64,000 nucleotides of DNA from Deltaproteobacteria bacterium (GTDB lineage: Bacteria; Myxococcota; JADLHZ01). This document shows, one piece after another, positions 12,601 to 16,493 of the stretch; the first letter of the stretch is position 1; each line of letters opens with the position of its first letter. The notes beneath the pieces are model-generated. The model was not told the origin of the DNA and did no database searches. It saw only the letters and a program-made list of their open reading frames with translations. The stretch covers positions 104,742 to 168,741 of the forward strand of contig JADLHZ010000033.1 of NCBI GenBank assembly GCA_020848545.1. The letters are read 5' to 3'. Position numbers and translations under genes: made by a program.

Positions 12601-13809
12601 ACCATTCCGATGGACATCCCGGCGCCGCGTGTTGAAGGCGAAGACCGTCCCGCCATGGTGCCCCCACCGCCCGTCGAACGTTTGGACGGGGCTGAGCCGA
12701 TCCTCACGGCGCCGCGGGTCGAGGACGTCGCAGCGGCACGCGCGCGGATCGCCGCGTTGCGCGAAGGAGAGCTTGCGAGCCCAGAGGACGTCGCGATCAT
12801 TCTGCGGCAAACGGCCTACGCGGCGCGCGAATCGCTTCGCATCGCCTACACGGGTCGGCCGGGCGATCCGTTTAGCGCAGAACACATCGGCGGTTGGTGC
12901 GGCTTCGGCCAAGCAGCGACCACCTACGCGCTCATGGAGATGGGTATCCCAGCCGAAGCCATCCACTTGCACCAGGCGCGCGATCTGTTCGGCACCGAGA
13001 ACTCGTTTCGACACGGCTTCATCACCGTCGACATGCCGGACGGCCGCACCTACCTCGTCGACACGACGTTTCGGCAGTTCGTCGGCGAGGATCCGGCGGC
13101 CGAGCACGACGTCTTGATGCCCTTTCATCCGGGCTACATCCTGCGCCGCACCGAAGAAGGGCGCGCGTTCATGAACACGCTCACCCGGGACGGCATGATC
13201 GAGCTGACCCCTGAAAACGCGGCGCTCTATGCCGCCGCGCTGTCAGCCGACGAGCTCACCGAGCCGTTCCCGGTGGAGGCGTATGCTCATGACACGGTCG
13301 AGATCGACTTCGAGCGATCGGAGATCCCGGGGATGCCGGCGCCGCCCGAGCCCGCGGTGCTCCCCGAACCGGATCCCGTCGTGCGCGAGCGGCCGCGACA
13401 CGCGATAGTCCCCGATAGACCGCGAGGGCCCTTTCCAACCCTCGCGGAGCGGTTCCCTGCGTCGGATCCCGGCGTCGTCGATGGCATGACGAGGGTGGCA
13501 GACACCCGCACCGTCGACTATCCGCTCGCGCAGCTGCAGGAGAAGTACGCGTCGCACGGCGAGATCTTCGGGCTCACAGATCCCGCGAACCCTGCGCGCA
13601 TCGCCGAGTTCCGCGCTGCGATCGACGCGCACATTCACGACCCCGGGACGATCCCGTACGCCGGCACTTATCACGGCGCCTCGGTCATCGAGTTCTACAA
13701 CCCAACGACCGGCATCGACGTGCTCGTGTTGCCGAATGGCGAGTTTCTGTCGTGCTGGCGCGTGAGCGAAGGCCAAGCAGACCGCATCGCGAGGTTGACG
13801 CCGCTATGA
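3667..13809 (+). CDS. Giant multidomain polymorphic-toxin-like protein with C-terminal colicin-D-like tRNase domain
   Basis: 3380 residues, no signal peptide; the ATG at 3667 follows a GTAGAGG ribosome site. Residues 1-980 are charged, helical and partly coiled coil. Hydrophobic segments occur near 987-1014, 1164-1196 and 1276-1320, and a long helical region follows to about 2200. An ATLF-like zinc metallopeptidase segment has HEFGH at 2311-2315 and possible third ligands E2361/E2365 in AEFIAEAIREY. Residues about 2700-2950 hold YSSCAG (C2789) and LLGHAM (H2809), like CheD/CNF deamidases. Residues about 3000-3200 hold GGWCGFGQ (C3078), RHGF (H3116) and YLVDTTF (D3132), a transglutaminase/papain-like triad. 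Residues about 3278-3380 match colicin-D-type tRNases: LQEKYASH (H3297), GTYHG, YNPTTG and FLSCW (S3362, W3364). I infer a delivered toxin with self-processing modules. It is first in an operon with two small genes. Export signals are not seen. Confidence 0.9.
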   Translation: MGIDGVGGPTTTRTTETETEDVEPVIAEAPPPPEPSRVGGEAALGPRATDMPLDTGGVTIDVPRELEREAEEVSGDTAEAMTSHVEELTASFLAGTESAQPEELSTALRELAVYLERLAVDDPAMAATLLERAQTVEAQVRGAEILRAPIDESDTPPHALALMRETILAGMADPGLPCPEGGNTATYRQAVALANVGFTPEDVEELIRNGGSPSPELQERIDALQDRLSTTGAWPAQNALTLLCDLRMAAMHAHTSVLERERTGLHAELAALPEDDPARAALEEAIQQRTDMIGERADQIRQLTRTRGHIASSGSAARVEHADDMCDRADRAEARAHEIEVEAGRQSDPAVIRRATAEAARLRDRATSLRERARALYDSEEAYAGRIVERRGGDRAPRWARERVRDSYGGEAELLVDMDRSTIERVEETASLVGDDISSATFVPITVPDRPPHMDEAIEALDTAERIVPELGADDTHLGRRMDIFRMDRRYDRASITELERRRRAIERDPVITRSERDGLLSVVDERLGTERGDLGAAATELDDIAGHRMELLGPRETLSGDTAVLWAELADERADLHVECGGSARDVEEAASDVRRREDEVAGLEAQIAELTTAMEALGDVWRENGHDPRTREEGMAMRATRDRLEERLATMRDGLTTARAEEERRRATMAQYALMLEGTTATGSGGRLLVGTTAIDAIAEADALEIAADTTYALELNRREATGAPDAEALRVEYADFLNGVAAFAAESNEVLRPFAVEPAGEPRDPAEVDLPDARRGARPEVGADVEMDGDVRYAFADDALLRAEALALAIADPETRVGLMAGLADGHARLAEGFVLERPTDAIDHTETADRVVDEEIRPHDVALADQMDDRVAAAASRIANTLFHDAVRMREMGTLDPAAGHRALDLFQRLVDELPPGSPLREAFASQLEQLHEEFAAAVELGDVTDAAAEAGMRSDLERLREMEEQADSMVDMRTSDIVEYAGRVGIVLLFASGVGAPAALAYLACAYAFDLPLGGSLEELDHEYVRDEFDYREDAVETAYERSRRDATEAREVFRTALAEGDGAAMEMYLSAVAYAGDPTSEDAARFAGALPPTRFARGRNPLTDTPYYRAVFRDGAAPTAVLAAARERHSEVHTDGTERAMRGARHFTSEWADESQTLGYIWAVWDAVAITVATWGFGSALAAGRTALAGVEAVQIFLRMERVAAALEAMSAVGRAARAATFFAESPFLTAALRMTLFNSATALAGHGADAVFGRGSDAARITRLGLNFLGVGAVNRFANLGGSGISQLASLGLELGMGAGTAALTSIAYPEMLEHLDIPPDETRDEIIGILMNSLIPAGVAGVTHMGNPRRAAEAHAATLEPGGIPHDIAAEAAPHVRELILDFERGETGLPSEAAYASLRDSIRGSLEGADPAVADRVAGEIVANMRTERAMHLALAGEGMHELGEPLDGPAAERILRETATLLSESGTPGPESYARAGTRLVHALEGNPFAQQAVMDAVRAESIAFHVPPERRAEVARVVRESYEEARRTLRTSPDSRLPADFFVRFERELAHAGGEGVDVSAASHDMRMELARAALAEGIAPFIRDGREPSEREAVELAERLRERTGLPIDEATELVNELVRPESTAARADGDALPVREDPARPASSDAPDSTTMFAGVSRETMIRDVRAWMRRGECRNVESLIRLLPGEQATALRSAMWLAMHDMTPAERTAMLHNMDSWLGSIGRGENDASLAGRVTGALTAAAHLGIHTPDGFDALMSISETRDPVRVADDAPPAVRERAEADAARVARYNTEVAPAYAEMIARMPEMSEAQGALALTLLRRVRLAVDSSAETRSGLRAPDPAAVERLFDVIAHLPEGEARRLQAAIDSGSDSTLALMLVEHYSEALAHPETCGAAIDAIMVAHQAGGRPETLAIARRLIESPTPPTRAELDAMVSTVTGAERGITATSLLAGSEGTTDFYTNGRYDAVRAEGRRILARNPRLAAMLLANLGDLPAGVLRSGDLSAFSSIYERLSPAERRAVRDHLATFADPVERLAAMRAMSDHYFDHTSGEARPSGADLIAAGDRMVARVRDPAARAAAIVELGTGAVELRRAYRGELPEMPSTALLTADGLAGTEAEARQATRRAAGLWAIANLPEIQAAFRADPAALDGIVNGLRERLIADIAPATLTEAQLTAYTNDLRNVIRNFAEAEARELVPGVTVLIPPGFDPAFVDAHLAQLEFMARAADPALLREHPQLIIIAPPGSTSVHEFIEPAPTSATGVAHELVTMSGAEVRLTGTTLEGNGAEVPGTTAVHEFGHLLDIIGAITTRVDGRDVSLREFVNTYLSGRNRETASSFYGTVNPAEFIAEAIREYMGYPPTEGPSPARPMRERAPELYDMLHAFFGDPPARPLDFADEHPEFFAGGRRSTASGTVTESGVMMNLGGISETDGAPRLAPAAIVDPSEAMAARAEDVLAAAGVEVGAARARRRAQLEGFFDYVASVAEGGDPASLPPELADRLRMSPIDAETRARLETINRDRDAALADIPEDASDAGARGARIRRDALAARSEALAPYLREAISGLRLDRASADRAIAGLAAGRSTAAIADSIMPRGNGPVLAIDAFHAFLESPAARVGSDSPIAGFVPETTTSGGRRIVTREAYEAAVRRYVESLNIDSALGARVLTEEMSRFDAIAAENAAGRAAVTEYVASDPLRGGQYGRVPEGSTVLDADTVRPSERIERYSASDHGTPSSRRTGEDGVDRYRVGTGERVIRIVRPGESVELASTDYSSCAGIAISGTDADGNRVVLLGHAMEGDSGTQITRLQDDIAALREMGVSDLHIVVSADPAARGAIPADAASPEHFYTFPSERELAGALGSDADLISRIEVVEAPTDESGFARHRHMIVDGDGVTIAYGDSLREGDVTGVVHREWPGAAHEEASDIVHAEPLETPTPVARERESTPMAMGRGITEGEDAPIRDTIPMDIPAPRVEGEDRPAMVPPPPVERLDGAEPILTAPRVEDVAAARARIAALREGELASPEDVAIILRQTAYAARESLRIAYTGRPGDPFSAEHIGGWCGFGQAATTYALMEMGIPAEAIHLHQARDLFGTENSFRHGFITVDMPDGRTYLVDTTFRQFVGEDPAAEHDVLMPFHPGYILRRTEEGRAFMNTLTRDGMIELTPENAALYAAALSADELTEPFPVEAYAHDTVEIDFERSEIPGMPAPPEPAVLPEPDPVVRERPRHAIVPDRPRGPFPTLAERFPASDPGVVDGMTRVADTRTVDYPLAQLQEKYASHGEIFGLTDPANPARIAEFRAAIDAHIHDPGTIPYAGTYHGASVIEFYNPTTGIDVLVLPNGEFLSCWRVSEGQADRIARLTPL

Positions 13810-13834
13810 ATGCAGAGAACGAAGGAGCGATGCG

Positions 13835-14182
13835 ATGAGCACGATGAAGCCGCCGCAGAAGCCGACCTCGCCTTCGATCGCGAAGCCTACTGCGAAACCG
13901 GTGGCGAAGCCGGGCGTCGGCGCCAAACCGATCGCGAAACCAGCTGCACCAACCCAGGTGGACGATGGCGTCGTGCATCTCGGGCTCACGCGAGACGAAG
14001 CGCTGCTTGCGTTTGAAGCGCTCTTTCGCGTCAAGGAGCAGAAGCTCCTCGGCGATCGCGATCTGCAACGCGCGCTCGACCTCGTGTTCGGCAAGCTCGA
14101 ACCCCTCGTGCCGGTGACGGCACCCAACTACAACGAGCTCGTCGCCAAAGCCCGCGCAGCGAAGAACCAACGGAGCGCATGA
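13835..14182 (+). CDS. Small Lys/Pro-rich protein, candidate immunity protein of the upstream toxin
   Basis: A 115-residue protein starting 25 bases after the giant gene, with a GGAG ribosome site ahead of the ATG at 13835. Its last codons overlap the next gene (ATGATG). Residues 1-42 form a low-complexity Lys/Pro/Ala linker with repeated KP and AKP units. Residues about 43-115 are predicted helical, with the pattern LTRDEALLAFEALFR, LGDRDLQRALDLVFGKLE, then PNYNELVAKAR. Size, helical content and position directly after a C-terminal tRNase domain suit an immunity protein, and I recall similarly patterned small proteins next to polymorphic toxins, but that is recollection, not a search result. 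An alternative is a chaperone or adaptor for the giant protein. Confidence 0.75.
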   Translation: MSTMKPPQKPTSPSIAKPTAKPVAKPGVGAKPIAKPAAPTQVDDGVVHLGLTRDEALLAFEALFRVKEQKLLGDRDLQRALDLVFGKLEPLVPVTAPNYNELVAKARAAKNQRSA

Positions 14183-14487
14183 TGGCCGACAAAGCGCCGC
14201 AGACATTGAAGCTGAAGGCCGAGCTCGGTGGCACGATTTATCGCGTCAAGCGCGGCGCGTTGCACCTCGTCGGCCGTCAAGAAGGCGCGTCGATTCGTCT
14301 CACCGGCCCAGTCGATCGCAAAAACGCTGAGCTCGATTTTCGCGGTGAGCATTGCATGCTCAACGATCCGGGCAGCGTCAGCGGGCTCTACTTGAACGGC
14401 CGCGCCGTCCGCGCACCTGTCGCGCTCAAGGCAGGCGATCAGATTCGCGTGGGTGGGGTGATGCTCGTCGTGCTCGGGTACGAGTGA
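14179..14487 (+). CDS. Single FHA-domain protein
   Basis: A 102-residue protein whose start overlaps the preceding stop codon by four bases, so it is translationally coupled to it. Nearly the whole length is one forkhead-associated domain: the strand ending in LVGRQEGASIRL supplies the GR element, the middle supplies the variable serine/asparagine loop, and SVSGLYLNGRAVR supplies the SxxGxxxNG element, followed by LKAGDQIRVGGV. FHA domains bind phosphothreonine peptides made by Ser/Thr kinases. As third gene of the toxin operon it could recruit phosphorylated secretion-machine parts, as FHA proteins do in type VI secretion, or regulate the operon. No secretion gene is nearby to support that. 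The canonical His after the Ser is not obvious, so phosphopeptide binding is uncertain. Confidence 0.8.
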   Translation: MMADKAPQTLKLKAELGGTIYRVKRGALHLVGRQEGASIRLTGPVDRKNAELDFRGEHCMLNDPGSVSGLYLNGRAVRAPVALKAGDQIRVGGVMLVVLGYE

Positions 14488-14573
14488 TCTTCACCTTCTC
14501 TTGCGCATTCGCGCCGTACTTTCTTGTCACGGCCATTTGGAAACCTCCGATGATAAAGTAAGCAGTCCCAATC

Positions 14574-16184
14574 ATGGATGACTTCATCGTCATAGGCTCG
14601 GGCTTCGGCGGCAGCGTCAGCGCGCTTCGGCTCAGCGAGAAGGGTTACAAGGTGCGCGTGCTCGAGGCGGGCAAGCGCCAAACCGCCAAAGACTTTCCGA
14701 AGAGTAACTGGAAGGTGTGGAAGTTCCTGTGGATGCCGAAGCTCTTCCTGCACGGCATTCAGAAGATCACGCTCTTGAAGGACGTGTTGATCTTGGGCGG
14801 CGCCGGCGTCGGCGGCGGATCGCTCGTCTACGCGAACACTTCGCTCGTGCCGCCGGACAAGGTCTTCAGCGATCCGCGCTGGCCCGCGCATCCCGCTGGC
14901 AAAACGTGGAAAGACACCCTCGCGCCCTTCTACGCGCTCGCGCAGCGCATGCTCGGGGTCACGAAGACGCCGCGCGTGTTCAGCGGCGACGAGGTGCTCA
15001 AAGAATACGCGCAAGAGATCGGCAAGGCCGACACCTTCCACGCGACGAACGTCGCCGTGTACTTCGGCGAAGCCGCGAAGACCGTGCCAGATCCGTTCTT
15101 CGGCGGCGAAGGTCCCGAACGGACCGGCTGCAACTTCTGCGGCGGCTGCATGGTCGGCTGCCGCTTCGGCGCCAAGAACACCCTGGACAAGAACTACCTC
15201 TGGCTCGCCGAGAAGCGCGGCACCGTCATTGAACCGGAAGTGCAGGTGACGGCGATCGAAGCGATGCCGAGCGGCGGCTACCGCGTGCACGTCGAGCGTT
15301 CGACCGCGTTCTTCTTCAGGGAGCGGCGCGTGCTCGAGACGAAGGGTGTGGTCGTCGCCGCGGGCGTGCTCGGCACCGTGCGCTTGCTGATGGAGTGCAA
15401 GCAACGCGGCCTGCTCCCGAAGCTCAGCCACACGCTCGGCGAGTTCGTGCGGACGAACAGCGAAGCGCTCGTTGGCGCGCGCGCGCGCGGCAACGTCGAC
15501 TACTCGCAGGGCATCGCCATCGCGAGCGGCGTCTACGTCGACGATCACACGCACATCGAGGTCGTGCGCTATCCGAAGGGCTCGGACGCGATGGGCATGC
15601 TCGCCACGCTGCTCACCGACAACGGCACGGCGCTCACGCGACCGCTGAAGTTCCTGTGGAACGCCCTGACGCACCCGTTGAAATTCTTGCGAGCGATGAT
15701 CCCGTTCGGCTGGGCGCAAAAGACGATCATCCTGCTCGTCATGCAGTCGATCGACAACCACATGCGCCTGCGCCTGAAGCGGCCATGGTTCTGGCCCTTC
15801 CGCCGTGCGCTGACCACCGAGCGCGGAAACTCGCCGCCGGTGCCCGTCTACATCGAAGCGGCGAACAACGCAGCCAAGGCGATCGCCAAGCGCGTCGACG
15901 GCGTACCGCAATCAGCGATCAACGAAGTGACGCTGAACGTGGCGACGACCGCGCACATCCTGGGCGGCTGCCCGATGGGCACGTCGGCCGAGGACGGCGT
16001 CATCGACTATCGGCACAAGGCCTTCGGCTACGACGACTTCTACATCGTCGACGGCTCGACGATCCCGGTGAACCTCGGCGTCAACCCGAGCCTCACGATC
16101 ACCGCCCTCGCCGAGCACGCGATGAGCCACGTCGAAGCCAAGCCCGGCGCCGCGCTGCCCCCCAAGGTGAAGCTCGCAGGGTAG
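14574..16184 (+). CDS. GMC oxidoreductase, ChoD/cholesterol-oxidase-like FAD enzyme
   Basis: A 536-residue flavoprotein. The N-terminal Rossmann motif GSGFGGSVSA (residues 8-17) binds the FAD ADP moiety; GGAGVGGGSLVYANTS is the second FAD contact; the C-terminus has HILGGCPMGTSAEDGV and DGSTIPVNLGVNPSLTITALAEHAM, the GMC/cholesterol-oxidase C-terminal signature. Residues about 182-196 read TGCNFCGGCMVGC, a Cx2Cx2Cx3C cluster seen in ChoD-type members and compatible with an iron-sulfur or disulfide site. Such enzymes oxidise sterols or other alcohols with oxygen as acceptor; the substrate cannot be read from sequence. There is no signal peptide, so it is likely cytoplasmic. The two helical segments near LKFLWNALTHPLKFLRAMIPFGWA may touch a membrane. 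A strong hairpin follows directly. Confidence 0.9.
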   Translation: MDDFIVIGSGFGGSVSALRLSEKGYKVRVLEAGKRQTAKDFPKSNWKVWKFLWMPKLFLHGIQKITLLKDVLILGGAGVGGGSLVYANTSLVPPDKVFSDPRWPAHPAGKTWKDTLAPFYALAQRMLGVTKTPRVFSGDEVLKEYAQEIGKADTFHATNVAVYFGEAAKTVPDPFFGGEGPERTGCNFCGGCMVGCRFGAKNTLDKNYLWLAEKRGTVIEPEVQVTAIEAMPSGGYRVHVERSTAFFFRERRVLETKGVVVAAGVLGTVRLLMECKQRGLLPKLSHTLGEFVRTNSEALVGARARGNVDYSQGIAIASGVYVDDHTHIEVVRYPKGSDAMGMLATLLTDNGTALTRPLKFLWNALTHPLKFLRAMIPFGWAQKTIILLVMQSIDNHMRLRLKRPWFWPFRRALTTERGNSPPVPVYIEAANNAAKAIAKRVDGVPQSAINEVTLNVATTAHILGGCPMGTSAEDGVIDYRHKAFGYDDFYIVDGSTIPVNLGVNPSLTITALAEHAMSHVEAKPGAALPPKVKLAG

Positions 16185-16290
16185 AAAAGGTCCCAGGGAC
16201 CTTTCTTTTGTTCAACTTTTGGACACTTCGGACGACCGACAGCGAAGTGTACAGAAGTTGGTCAAATAAAAGGTCCCTGGGACCTTTTTT
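16185..16290. repeat. Long imperfect inverted repeat with nested palindromes; terminator or MITE-like element
   Basis: The left arm (16185-16230) pairs imperfectly with the right arm (16243-16290) around a 12-base loop at 16231-16242. Each arm ends in its own near-perfect palindrome: 16186-16204 (AAAGGTCCC-A-GGGACCTTT) and 16268-16288 (AAAAGGTCCC-T-GGGACCTTTT), each followed by a T run on one strand. The first can terminate the GMC oxidoreductase transcript; the second, read on the minus strand, can terminate the mini-ORF at 16290-16394. Nested self-complementary arms of about 46 bases are more elaborate than a normal terminator and resemble a REP/MITE-type element. Confidence 0.8.
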
Positions 16291-16394
16291 TAGGCCAGCT
16301 TGGGAACGAACTGCTTCAACACGAGCGCGTAGGCCTCGCGCGCTTGTCCGATAGACACCGTCGGGTGCGCCGGATGCGTGCGGACGTCGACCAT
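16290..16394 (-). CDS. Possible 34-residue mini-ORF or gene remnant
   Basis: The 309-base gap between the oxidoreductase and the next gene holds the hairpin element and this short minus-strand frame. It begins MVDVRTHPAHP and ends in an amphipathic helix REAYALVLKQFVPKLA, with its stop codon directly at the T-rich foot of the hairpin, as expected for a gene followed by a terminator. No ribosome site is evident and I do not recognise it. It may be the tail of a decayed gene. The rest of the gap (16395-16493) shows only the ribosome site of the following gene. Confidence 0.25.
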   Translation of the reverse strand: MVDVRTHPAHPTVSIGQAREAYALVLKQFVPKLA

Positions 16395-16493
16395 GCGGCA
16401 CCTGTCGCAAAACGGAACACGCGACGCAACTGGCGCGGGCCCAACCCCGATAATGGCGTCGATCCCAGCGACAATTCTTCACTTGGAGCTCCG

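Noticed and set aside
10717..13128. 803-residue minus-strand open frame inside the giant gene
   Set aside because: Arg-, Ala- and Gly-rich with no recognisable motif; antisense of the catalytic modules.
14439..15911. 490-residue minus-strand frame opposite the GMC oxidoreductase
   Set aside because: No motif, no ribosome site, and the opposite strand has complete FAD motifs.
16186..16288. CRISPR repeats or attachment site in the hairpin element
   Set aside because: Only two palindromes, one unit, no repeat-spacer pattern and no integrase nearby.
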